A program made the translations under genes and the position numbers. Under the pieces are notes generated by a model. The model ran no database searches. It was given only the letters and a program-made list of their open reading frames with translations, and was not told where the DNA came from. This document shows, piece after piece, positions 20,080 through 32,420 of a stretch of 64,000 nucleotides of DNA. Position 1 is the first letter of the stretch. The number at the start of each line of letters is the position of its first letter. This DNA comes from Vicia villosa. Taxonomy: Eukaryota; Streptophyta; Magnoliopsida; Fabales; Fabaceae. The stretch covers positions 108,048,566-108,112,565 of the forward strand of contig NC_081185.1 in NCBI RefSeq assembly GCF_029867415.1. The letters run 5' to 3'.

Positions 20080-20571
20080 TATTTGTAAACCTTAGACAAA
20101 AGGAGGTATAGGCATTCATGATCTTCGTCATGCTAATTTAATTTTTTAGGTGAGTGGAAGTGGAGATTAATCGTTAGTGATACTGGTCTTTGAAGGAATA
20201 TATATCCTTTCAGCTAGATATGGAGGCCATGTTGTTGCCTCCTTTTAAAGGGTAGATCCTCTAGTCTTCGTTTATCATTTGCTTGATGGAAAGAGGTTTC
20301 TCTTTTAGGTTTTAAGTTTAGTGATCTGTCTGATTGTTTGTAGATGGTTTAAAATGAAAGGTGTGAGATGAAATGCTTACCTCTTCCTAGGATGATTCGT
20401 GGGCAGGTCGCGTCCCTCTTTGAGTTAAGTTTCATAGGCTTTATCCCATTTTGAATAAAAAATATTTGAAAGTTGGTGAAGTTGACCCTTGGGAGAATGA
20501 GACTTAAGTTTGGAATTTGCTTGGAGGAGACACCTATTTGATTAATAAGAAGGGTTAATTGGTGATACTCT
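20080..20571 (+). pseudogene. LINE reverse-transcriptase C-terminal region, left part
   Basis: Broken plus-strand frames read like the end of a plant LINE ORF2: a GIHDLRHANLIF segment, then WKWRLIV-like and LSARYG-like words, with many stops and shifts. It is cut at 20571 by the CACTA element and resumes at 24300. Family-level call only. Confidence 0.5.
20546..20571 (+). repeat. 26-bp direct repeat flanking the CACTA fragment, left copy
   Basis: The 26 bases here recur exactly at 24274-24299 on the other side of the CACTA sequence. CACTA insertions normally duplicate only 3 bp, so this is not an ordinary target duplication. Confidence 0.85.
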
Positions 20572-20597
20572 CTTCACTACAACAAATTTGTCCTTTA

Positions 20598-20855
20598 GCA
20601 GCGCATCTACGAAAGCGCTTTTGGGAAAAGCGCTGCTATAGGTTGCGCAAAAAACAAAAATAAAAAACAAGGGAAAAATGCGCTGGCAAGGGGGGGTACG
20701 AGAGCGCTTTCTAGAAAGCGCTGGTAAAGGGGGGGGGGTACCAGAGCGCTTTCTAAAAAGCGCCGGTAAAGGGGGGGTAATGAAAGCGCTTTGTTAAAAG
20801 CGCTGGTAAAGGGGGGGTACGAGAGCGCTTTTCTCAAAAGCGCCGTCTAAGCCCA
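20598..20855. repeat. Subterminal repeats of the CACTA element
   Basis: Roughly 45-50-bp units, each made of AGCGCTTT-n-AAAGCGC plus GGTAAAGGGGGGG, repeated about five times. One core (20703-20722) is a perfect 20-bp palindrome, AGCGCTTTCTAGAAAGCGCT. Subterminal arrays are the binding sites of CACTA DNA-binding proteins. Confidence 0.75.
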
Positions 20856-20879
20856 TTTAATTAAAACAAAAAAAAAAGA

Positions 20880-23217
20880 AATGCTTCAGTGGACAGATTC
20901 AATATTCTATTTTTCACGAACAGTATTCTTCTTCTCCCACGAAACTCAACTCAGTATGTTCTCCAACGTTCGCCGTCCTCCACCGTTCGCCGTCCTCCAC
21001 CGTTCGTCGCCCTCCTCCGGCCGTCCTCCACCTTTCTTGCTGCACCTTGCTTGTTCTCCATCTCTCTCCATTATCTCTATCTCAAGGTAGATTCTATTGA
21101 ATAATCCAATATTTTACTAACATTGTTAGGGTTTTAGTTGATATTGAGGGATGACATTGTTAGGGTTTTAGTTGATATTGTTAGATGACATTGTTAGGGT
21201 TTTAGTTGATATGGTTTGTTAGTGCACATGTTAAGTGTTGATATGAAGTATATTTACTGTGAATTGTTGACATTGATGTTGTCACTATTTATTGATGATG
21301 TTCATTAAGGGATGATGAAATTGCTTGTCTCTTGTTGCAAATATGAATGATAATAGTGCTGGAAGTTTTAATTGGATTGATGATGTTGTATTGTTTAAAG
21401 TTGATAATGATAGAGTTGTTAATGAAGGTGGTGTTGCTGAATTTTCAATGGAGTTAGTGTTATGGTTGGTTTGTGAATTTGAATTTGAATATGGTGAGAG
21501 TTCTTGATTTGAATCTTGTTGATAATTGTTGTCGGATAAACTAGATTCTTGAGCATGAGTTGTGTCGTGTTTCCATTTTTTTTACTTGCTAGAAATTGTT
21601 TAGAATTGCCTTGTGAGAAGGATTGATCATTAGAGTTGGATATAACATGCTTTGTGAAGGTGGTTGAGATTGTTTTGAACATAAATAATGCAATTTTTTT
21701 ATAGGTAGTTGTTGATGCATTTCATTATTATTTTGACTCATAGAAAGTGTAGTAACTAGAGAAAATCATTATGCATTTTGAGTTGGGATTCAATTGTTGA
21801 TGTAATTTGGAACTTGAGTTGTTGGATGTTAATTGTGGCTCTTGATTTCTGGAAGTTTATTGCCTTATGCTTGTTTGTTTCTTTCCTTCTCAATTTGCAA
21901 GTTTCGTGCACTTTATTTTCGATTTTTGCTACTGTTTTGTTAATCGGCTTAAAAGTCTCGCTTCCGGTCGAAATTCGGTAAAAACCAATATTATTTTTGA
22001 GTTCAGTGGGACATTTGGATGTGACTATATGAGTTTGGTTCGTTTTCGATGACTTTGAATTTTTGCTCATTTCTTTGATTTTGTTGTATCGTTTGGCTCA
22101 TATGTGTTGACTTTATTTTTTGTATATTCTCATTGTTTCTTTTGTCTCATTATTTTTTATTTTTTGTATATTCTCATTAGATTCAAACCTAAAGATGATG
22201 AAGATTATAGATTGAAATTCATGAATATTAATTATTCATGGTTATATTGACATCATTATTCATGTGTTTACTTGATTTTAAATATGTTTAGCACCATGTA
22301 CATAATGCTGATTTTTTACAATGTTGTTATGATTCTTGATGTCAATTTTGTTAGTCGTTAAGTGATGAACTTACTAACTTTGTGAATTTGCTATAGGGGT
22401 TACTTGTGAAGAGTGGAAGTTTGATAGTTTTCAATAATCTTACATTGTGTGGGTCTAAAAGTTGCTTACTTCTATACAGGTAATTAATTGTTCTCTCTTG
22501 CCAAAGTAATTAGTTGTGCTTTGAATGAACTGCTATGATGGCTCGTTTTTATAATAAAAGTTTTCTTTCCTTTGAATTAGCAGCATTTCCCGACCTAGTT
22601 CGACGTACATCGCTCATTCTCTGCGTTTTGAAGCCCCTGGTTTCTACTTGTACAACGCTGATTCAAACCTACCCGTCTCCCACATCAAGTCCAACTCAGG
22701 TTACTAGCCCTTTCTTCTTGGTTATAGTTTGTTGTTTTATGCTTATAGTTTATTGTTTATGGTTCTATTTAATTTCAATTTAGTGTCTCTCAACCAGTTT
22801 TTTGGTTTGTGGACTTATATTACCTTGAAATAAGGTAATGTCTTCTTTAAGAAATCGGGGGTAGGCTGAAATAAGGTACTGTCTTCTTTTAGAGACTCAA
22901 ACAATCGAGACAACTGTAACTTCCTATCTTTAGCTAACTACCAACTTAACCAATATGAAAGCTATAGGATCTCATTATGTATTGCTTAAGTGTTGCTTAC
23001 TCACAGTAGTATATTTTTGTACTATAGTTGCATAACATTCTATTTCAAGACTTGAGTGGTTTGACAAGATTTATTTCTATTATTCACACTTTATAGGGTC
23101 TCATTAGGTATTCTGATCAAGACATAATGATGATAGCTATTTCTTATCTTGACAGAATTCCTTAGTACCTGATAGAGAAACCAAGAAGCAAAAGCATTTG
23201 TTTAGCTTAATTAAGAC
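20880..23217 (+). other. CACTA interior without clear gene; possible captured exon and tandem repeats
   Basis: 20950-21086 is a C-rich, short-repeat segment (TTCGCCGTCCTCCACC repeats) ending ATCTCAAG|GTAGATTC, like an exon and splice donor. 21121-21214 holds three copies of a 34-bp unit containing CATTGTTAGGGTTTTAGTTG. The rest is AT-rich with only short frames; one at 22535-22783 looks exon-like but is unidentified. Confidence 0.45.
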
Positions 23218-24273
23218 ATGGATAAAACATGGATGAATTCAAACCGATTGTCGAAAGAGTACGAGAAAGGGGTATGAGAATTCGTTAAGTTTGCGGTTGC
23301 GCACTCCGAAGACCCGATTCGAATGTCGTGTCCTTGCTTGGGTTGCTGTTATGGGGGTAAGGTTGACGGGAATAAGTTGGCATCGCATTTACTACGGTTT
23401 GGAATTGATAGAAGTTATACATGTTGGACAATGCATGGTGAGAAAAGTAACGGGAATGTTGAGTCGAGGTGTAATACGAAGTATGCTTCAAACGACGATT
23501 GCACAGACACATATGATTATGATCGAGTCGAAGAGATTGCATAAGCGCTTGAAGAAGATCTTGAGGATTGTCCCAAAATGTTCGAGAGGTTGGTAAGCGA
23601 TGCAGAGAAACCGTTGTATGATGGTTGTACAAAATTCACAAGATTGTCTGTGGTGTTAAAGTTGTACAACTTAAAGGAGGACAATGGATGGTCGGATAAA
23701 AGTTTCAGAGTTATTAGCCCTTATGAAAGATATGCTACCAGATGATAATGTTCTTCCCAATCGAATGTATGAGGCCAAAAAGATGTTGTCCTCTATTGGC
23801 ATGAGCTATGATAAGATACATGCATGTCCAAACGATTGCGTTTTGTTTCGAAACGAGTATGCAGCGTTGAATGAGTGTCCTAAATGCGGTGCCCCTCAAT
23901 ATAAGAAAAAGTTGTCTCCGGACAAAGTCTTATGGTATTTTCCTATAATTCCGAGATTTAGACGCATGTATCGTAGTGAAACCGATTCAAGACACTTGAC
24001 TTGGCATGCAGATGAAAGAATTATTGATGGAAAGTTGCGACATCCGGCAGACTCACCACAGTGGATGAAAGTTGATACTGATTATCCTGAATTTGGAAAA
24101 GAAGCAAGAAACCTTCGCTTGTCATTGTCTACTGATGGAATGAACCCGCATGGTATTCAAAGTATCTCGCATAGCACATGGCCTCTGATTCTTATTATTG
24201 ATAACCTACCTCCGTGGCTATGTATGAAGCGTAAGTACATGATGTTATCTATGCTAATTTCTGGACCTAATTG
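23218..24273 (+). pseudogene. TNP2-like CACTA transposase, N-terminal part, broken
   Basis: The frame starts MDKTWMNSNRLSKEY with a transposase-associated domain (EFVKFAVAHSEDPIRMSCPC...). It then has the TNP2 words LPNRMYEAKKMLSS, IHACPNDCVLFRNEY, WYFPIIPRFRRMYRS, LTWHADERIIDGKLRHPADS, STDGMNPHG and LPPWLCMKRKYMMLSMLISGP. Breaks: an in-frame TGA near 23275, another stop near 23540, and a one-base insertion near 23705 that shifts the frame between the two domains. The C-terminal half is gone at the truncation point. This is inactive. Confidence 0.9.
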
Positions 24274-24299
24274 TAAGAAGGGTTAATTGGTGATACTCT
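24274..24299 (+). repeat. 26-bp direct repeat flanking the CACTA fragment, right copy
   Basis: Exact copy of 20546-20571. Confidence 0.85.
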
Positions 24300-24960
24300 A
24301 GCTTGTTCGTTCAGGGTACTCCTTTGTACTTGAATAGAGATTATTGGTTATAGACTTCGGGTAGGAAGGTGTTTACTCTGTTTAAACGGCCATATAAAAT
24401 GTTTTTTGAGGTGCACTAAAGTCATATTACTTCCCCTAGTAGTTTGGACTAGATTATGACTTCAATTAGGGCTAGTTGGACCCCTTCTAAAGTATTGATT
24501 TTTTCTTAACAATTTCTTTAAAATAGGATTATCACTAGAGAGAATTTGCTTAAGTGGATAATTATCTTATAGACCCCGACGATAACTTTTGTGGGTTATG
24601 TTCTTGGACTATTGGGTCCATATATCTTTTGTTCGTTACTTGTGATGTGGCAAAAAATCCATGGTATAAGATCTTTAGGTGGTTAGGGAAGGTGTGTGTC
24701 CTTCCTAGATTTATTTTATCACTTTTTCCAGCCTTTTACGTATATAGGAGGTCAGTGCGTATTAGAGGGAGGCTTTCATTAATGTGAAATTCATTTGGTT
24801 AGACTATTTGAAAATCCCATAAAAACTCTATTTGTTCTTGTATTCAATTAGTGGAGAGGACTTAGAAGATAAGATTTTCATTACACGGAGTCACTCACCT
24901 TTTGTCATCCTTGCTTGAAAATGGTATCTAGGTGGGTCACTGACTTACTCATGTTCTTTC
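24300..24960 (+). pseudogene. LINE RT zinc-binding region (zf-RVT), right part
   Basis: Shifted plus-strand frames read PSKVLIFSW-like, RIITRENLLKW and, at 24554-24787, CDVAKNPWYKIFRWLGKVCVLPR, which matches the reverse-transcriptase zinc-binding region at the end of plant LINE ORF2. It continues the part at 20080-20571. Several stops; dead. Confidence 0.65.
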
Positions 24961-26563
<1,603 letters not shown>

Positions 26564-26567
26564 TATA

Positions 26568-26796
26568 TAAAATGAGAATGAATAAGTTATATATAAGAAT
26601 TTGATAACAACCATTAGATTTATATTTAATGGTTGAGATTAAAATATATTTTTAAAATTTGATTAGTGATTTCTCTTTCCTCTTAATAGTACATAATTTA
26701 GTGAACCAATTTAATCCCGACCTTTCCTTTTTAAACCTGATGGTTCTTATTTATTCTCAAATTCTCATATAACTTAGTCATTTTCACTAAATATGT
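26568..26796. mobile_element. Second-family foldback MITE between AT microsatellites
   Basis: Left end AAAATGAGAATGAATAAGTT and right end complementary to AAAATGACTAAGTTATATGA. The imperfect arms are about 55 bp, AT-rich, non-coding. (AT)n tracts stand on both sides. Confidence 0.6.
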
Positions 26797-26801
26797 TTAT
26801 A

Positions 26802-26805
<4 letters not shown>

Positions 26806-26875
<70 letters not shown>
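26806..26875. repeat. (AT)n microsatellite
   Basis: AT run of about 65-70 bp with one TTTA interruption. Confidence 0.95.
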
Positions 26876-26881
<6 letters not shown>

Positions 26882-27016
26882 ATCCATGTTTTATTCAATG
26901 TGAAACTATTTTTAAATTTGATACAATAACATTTTTCCTCGCATATGCTCCTCATCAAGAAGAAATTTTATATACACTTGCACTATGGTCGATATTTCAG
27001 ATAAATAGTTGCTAGA

Positions 27017-27056
27017 AAGATTTTCATTACAAGGAGTCACTCACCTTTTGTCAACC
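27017..27056 (+). repeat. Small second copy of LINE sequence
   Basis: 38 of 40 bases match 24871-24910 in the LINE remnant. The surrounding 26876-27389 is otherwise AT-rich with nothing recognised. Confidence 0.7.
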
Positions 27057-27389
27057 ATCGACTTCAATATTATTATTGTATGATTAAAATATAGGAGATC
27101 ATCATATTGGGAAAATAACAATTGTGCAAATAAATTGAATAGCACATCTTAACACAAAATTTAAGTCATGATTAAGCATAGATGTGTATCCTCTACAAAA
27201 GTTGAATGTTCAAGCAATATTTAGCATATGTAGTAACACAAATGAGTGGTTGAGTTTAGTGCAGATTGAGCAACATGACAAAAAAAACAGTGAACTATAT
27301 GTTTTCATTAAGCATATAAGTCTTCTAACTTGTATTTTGTTCAACATCCATTATTTCATGTAATATGTAGAGCTCTTACTCACAGTTAA

Positions 27390-30305
27390 TGTAACATCCC
27401 AATTCTACCCCGTAATTATAAGCAAAAATCAGAGTGCGTTTAAAAATCTTCAACAAACAATGGGATGTCACATTTCAACTTAAACCGACAAACATACTTA
27501 TATTGCATTTAATAAAGATACATAGCATTCAGAAACATAACTTTATCCAACAACTCCCAATTTCAACTTATAAACATCTTTCAATTCAACTTAAATAAAT
27601 GTCAACATAGAATACAACAATTAAACAATAACGACTAATCCCCCCCAAGTGCTACATATCAGAGCAATGGACACCAACTCGATTTGCCATAAAGCAACAT
27701 AAAGACTTCACATCAATAACCTCGAACATCCACGACTAATCTTGAGTACCTTCCCATTTCCCATGGTAGGGGAAATATCATCAAAGGGGTGAGATATCTT
27801 ACAATATAAAGGAATGCATGATAATATTTAAAGCATAGTAAAGATCATACATATATCACCACTTCTCATCATATGACATGTTACCAACAATTCACATCAT
27901 TCAAACATCTTACAACAATTTCCATCGCAAAACAACTTATCAATTCATTTGTAATAACATGTTTAATAGCACCACTAGTTCATCAAGATATCACAACATT
28001 CACGTCATAATCACAAACATAAAAAATGCAACTCAATATGCGACATGACTTTATGCACATGCATGCGGTACCGTTGGAGTAACACTCATGTCTCAAACAT
28101 TGCCACTTGGGCCATCGTCATTGCCATTTTCAAGCTAATAGTCGTTGCCATCTTTCAGGCTAATAGTCGTTGCCATCTTTCAGGCTAATAGTCGTTACCA
28201 TTTTCACGCTAAAAGACACTTATGCAATGGATGCGACTCAATGATGCACGTCCACAAGTACCACATAAACAATACGTCACAACATCGTCTAAATCACCAT
28301 CGAACATTATCAATATAATGTCGAACAACAACAACAACTATAAAATCATCATCATTCATAAGAATGCATCACTTCACAATCACGTCTTGATATCATATCA
28401 TCATACAACATTAATTCACTTCACAATACATCATAATACAACTTAGCAACATTGACCATAGGGTCTATAACAACAACGACAAATTCATCATGTTACAGCA
28501 ACAACAACAACAACAACAATTTAACATATTGCAACAACAACAACAACAAACATCAACATGTTACAACAACAACAACAATTCATCTTATTACCAACAACAT
28601 CAACACATTCATCATATTCCTTAATTCAAGTAATCATCATAACACGTTATATTCAACTTCATATATATTATTAATTCATCACATGGCATCATCATCGACT
28701 CATACATATCAAATACGCACAATTAATCGCATATAGCATACAATATCTTTATCGACTCGTACATATCAATACGTACAATAGCGACAACAATAACCTATTA
28801 TTACTGTTCATAGTAAGGCATTTCATCTCAACTACATCTTCACGACATACAAACATACACAAAGCATTCCTCATCACAAAACATCATTAAATTAATAGCA
28901 TACAATTCAAGTAACGACATAACATGATTAGTTTAACTTCTTAATTAAAGCCTATTTATTTATTATTTCATCACAATACATCATTATTTCATCATAAAGA
29001 AAGTACATATCATCATCTCAATAGCATTGTATCATCATAAGAAAAACATACATCAAGTTATACCGCAACATGGTTATGTCAATTCATCGCAGAGAGCATA
29101 CTTCATATGTTAACACAACATAGTTCATCACTTAATCCTAATAAACATAATAGGAGACTATATCCTATAAATCATTTCATTGCATCATGGTATAGTTCAT
29201 TGCGTTAGCTTTACAACACTTCGAACGGCGCATAAAATAGAGTTATGGATCAAAAGTTATGGTCTTTACAAAATCTGTCCAAAATGGAAATCTTCAGGTC
29301 GACGCAAGGGATTCTATAGGTCGACGCATGGATGCTTTCTACCCCCTCGGGCTAGCTCATGTCGACCCATGAGTCGACGCAAAGGATTCTATAGGTCGAC
29401 GCACAGAGTTCATAGGTCGACGCATGCTGAAGGAAAGTGGATTTTCTGCCTTTTGGGTTGCTCAGGTCGACCCAGGCTTCTGTGTAGGTCGACCTACACC
29501 GCGTAACAACTCAGAAATCACCATTTTTCTTCCCTAATCCCCTCATACAACACCCATTAACTCATACACCATTTATGCATCAATTGAAAGCAATTTAGCA
29601 CACATGCAAGGTTCCTAAACATGTTTCTAACCATGGATTCATACACAAACATCAACAACATGATTAATGGCACAAATTCATGGATTCTGTCATAAACCCT
29701 AACAATTTCTAACTCACACATCCATGGAGAATAACAAATAATCTAACCCATTATAAACATCATCATGCCAACGCTTAGAGTGTAAGAACCTCACCCTTAC
29801 CTTAGCAAAAGCTTCACCTTCTTCAATGGAGTCCTTCCTCTTCATGCCATAGCTTTCCTCTTTCTTCTCTTCTTTCTCTTCTTTTTCCAAATGAGAGTTA
29901 TGTCTCTAAAACCCTAACTCTCTTACTATCTTTCTTTTCTTAATTGGGCTTAACCCACAATCCAATTCTCATATTCTATATAGGCCCAATTCTTAACATT
30001 CCTCTAATTACTCAATTAAGCCAAATAACACACATAAATGAATAATCACACAACATAACGAATATTATTCCCAATAATATTCCACAACTACAATTGTTCC
30101 ATAACTTAATTAATCCCGACTCGCGATTTTATTTCTCCGACTAATCCGACTAATTAATTCAACCATAAACTTAACTGCTCAAATCAACATATTAATCCAA
30201 TTATGCCTTTAGAATAATACCGATAAATTCCGACTTCGACTAATTCCAACGAATAAATCCTTGATTTAATTTAATTAAATAATTAATTAAATTCGGGGTG
30301 TTACA
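27390..30305 (-). mobile_element. Solo LTR of a Ty3/gypsy-type retrotransposon (2916 bp)
   Basis: The ends are TGTAACATCCC (27390) and GGGGTGTTACA (30305), mutually inverted. Flanks GTTAA (27385-27389) and CTTAA (30306-30310) agree at 4 of 5 bases. A TATA-type TATATAGA sits at 29975-29982 on the minus strand, followed in that direction by AGAGAGTTAGGGTTT and a leader, so the sense is minus. The interior is rich in CAA, CAT and ATC repeats (28140-28210 has a ~24-bp unit with GTCGTTGCCAT; 28320-28620 CAA runs). No gag or pol. The length fits long gypsy LTRs of the Tekay type; lineage tentative. Confidence 0.7.
29298..29493. repeat. Array of GTCGAC palindromes
   Basis: The hexamer GTCGAC occurs eight times in about 195 bp, mostly as AGGTCGACGCA, with two repeats of a longer unit (GGATTCTATAGGTCGACGCA). 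It starts about 34 bp after the motif at 29206-29264 that is shared with 37852-37917. Confidence 0.85.
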
Positions 30306-30590
30306 CTTAACATATTAACGATAATCATATATCATTTTTTTCTAATATTTGTTTTTGTTTCCCATAAAATTTTCTACTATTTTAGTCTACTTTTTATGAA
30401 AATATTTTGAATTCGTTTTCTCTTAAACTCATTGTCTCAGCATGTTTTCGTAAAGGTCTTAGGACACGACTTAAGGGTTCTCAGTTGCTCCTTTTATCGA
30501 ATCAATTGTTTATTTATTGGATGTGTCGCTTTTCTATTGGATATTCTACCGTACTCAAAGATAGGTCGCGCGACATGAGAATTGAGGAGT
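30306..30590. other. Intergenic, nothing recognised
   Basis: T-rich then mixed sequence between the solo LTR and the next LTR; no convincing gene. Confidence 0.4.
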
Positions 30591-30900
30591 GATGTGTTCT
30601 TTCCCTGTAACAACATGGAAAAAGTCGTAGGAGAGTGGGTCACGCTCCTCTAAAGACCAGGAGATAAACTATTGATTCTTTCAATAGTTGATATTCCAAG
30701 GAAGTCTTGGATTCTGGTCCAATGTGGCTATAAATACCCCAACATTACAATTGAGAAGAACAAACTAAATCAAATGCAGAAATACATACATACAGAGCTT
30801 CTTACCCTTACGTGAGTACAGATCACAACCTCACAAAAAATCTTAAAGCTTCGGAAAGCTGTTAATCACTAAGGGTTCTCACACATTTTTAATTTTAGCA
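30591..30900 (+). repeat. Probable short LTR of a Ty3/gypsy (Tat-like) element
   Basis: It starts near TGATGTGTTCTTTCCCTG and ends TTTTAGCA. A TATA box (CTATAAATACCCC) lies at about 30729-30740, and the PBS and gag start follow on the right. The left edge is an estimate; no partner LTR was found. Confidence 0.55.
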
Positions 30901-30907
30901 AGTATAA

Positions 30908-30920
30908 TTGGTGCCCACCA
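30908..30920 (+). other. Gypsy primer binding site
   Basis: TTGGTGCCCACCA, the PBS word of many plant Tat-lineage elements, a few bases after the LTR end. Confidence 0.6.
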
Positions 30921-31001
30921 TCAAGTCCTGGTAAAACTGATTTTGGCCACCATTGCAGCATTCTTCCGGATTAGTGTCCTCATATCCTTCCTTTTTCCAT
31001 C

Positions 31002-31475
31002 ATGGTGAACAAAAAAACAACAACTCCGAACAAAGAGGAATCAAAACGGTGAGGAAAATGTCATATCAAAGATGAGTGCTGCTATGAAAGACCATATTCG
31101 CCAAAACCAAACCATGGAGGATAAGCTCCTTCATATCGAGCAGCGCCAATAGAAGACAAACACGGTGGACTAAATGGATCACCAACCTCTACCAAATGAG
31201 ATATGGGAGGCGCTCAACTCAGATAACTTCAAGCGCCATCGTTGGCTATGTTCAACGGGTGCATCAACTCGCATGAGCATGTTTCCTCCGTCAACATTCA
31301 GATGGCCGTTATTGGGGTACCTTAATCCTTGAAGTGCATTCTCCTTTTTGACACCTTTAGAGACACAACTCTGAGATGGTATATAGGCCTCCCCTGACTC
31401 TCTGTCACCAACTACCAAGATGTGATGATGTAGCTAGTCCACCAATTAGCTTGAAGTGCAAGTTCTTGTCTAGTA
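31002..31475 (+). pseudogene. gag: Ty3/gypsy gag fragment, broken
   Basis: ATG at 31002 (MVNKKTTTPNKEESKR then stop). Farther on, shifted frames read EHVSSVNIQMAVIGV, SLKCILLFDTFRDTTLRWYI and GLPRLSVTNYQDV, the retrotransposon gag domain (DEH...LRWY...LP) of the Tat lineage. Several stops and shifts; no protease or RT follows. Confidence 0.7.
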
Positions 31476-31629
31476 CCTTTAAGATGAATATTTCCAAATG
31501 TATCTTTGTTCAATTTCTTAAGAATGGGTTTAAGAGACTCAACTTAGAAGATAAAACAAACATAGGGCACCATCCACACCAATATTCCAATTATCAGCAG
31601 TAAGTTGTTTTCATTTATTATCTAGAGTC

Positions 31630-32420
31630 CTAACCTTCAGAAACTTGAATGGCTCATCCCAATCAAACATACATTTGTCACAATGGAGAAGAATATGGTA
31701 ATCGTCAAAGTGATTATTTATCAAAGTGGAGAAGTTGACTATGTTCCAGTTATCTAACCAATTATGATTATAAATGGCTCTAACAAGTATAACACAAGAG
31801 TAAGCACCACATTTCCTCCCATTGATCCAAGTGCATCAGTCATCATTAGTGTCAGGATGCATAAGCTCATATTTATTTGTACAAAAAAGAAACTCATTAG
31901 TATAAGTTTTATTTGGATGGCATGTACCATATCTCTCATGGGAACCAATAACTACATTGAAATCACCTAGCATGCATCTAGGACCAGGATATGCCTGTTG
32001 AAGATTGGTAAGTCCATTCCATGTCTATTTTCAAATAACATGAGAGATACTTGCATATACAGGAGCAGTCAAGAGTTTAGTTTGATCAAGTTCTATAGAA
32101 AAAGTTACATGTTATATAGATAAACTCAACACATACCTTTCTCACAATGGAGAAGAATATGGTAATGGTCTGAGTGATTCTTGATCAAAGTTAAGCAACT
32201 GAATATATTCTAATTATTTAGGCGATTCTAATTACAAATGTCTTTGACAAGTCTAACACAAGAGTAAGCACCATATTTCCTCCCATTGATCCAAGTGTAA
32301 TAGCTAGCATTGGTGTCAAGATGGATACGTTCATCTTGATTGGTCCAACAAAGAAACTCATTAGTGGAAGTTTTGTTTGAAGGGCATATACCTAATGTCA
32401 TGGGAACCAACATTACAATA
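31630..32420 (-). pseudogene. Two tandem fragments of LINE endonuclease (EEP) domain
   Basis: On the minus strand 32110-32420 reads LGICPSNKTSTNEFL, ERIHLDTNASYYTWINGRKY and CVRLVKDICN. 31630-32010 is a second, more broken copy of the same stretch ending in DDYHILLHC-like sequence. These match the end of the AP-type endonuclease of plant LINEs (T-W-x-N-G ... D-H). Both have stops or shifts. Confidence 0.6.

Larger units (their letters stand above)
20576..24273 (+). mobile_element. CACTA (En/Spm-type) transposon, 3' truncated
   Basis: It begins with CACTACAACAAATTTG, a CACTA terminus, followed by subterminal repeats, a non-coding stretch and a TNP2-type transposase pseudogene that stops abruptly at 24273. 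No matching right terminus (TTTGTTGTAGTG) was found. The element lies inside a LINE remnant. Confidence 0.82.

Noticed and set aside
22535..22783. 82-codon frame in the CACTA interior
   Set aside because: No recognisable domain; kept only as a possible captured exon in the interior entry.
30407..30592. 61-codon frame between the solo LTR and the gypsy LTR
   Set aside because: Short, no domain, in repeat-flanking sequence.
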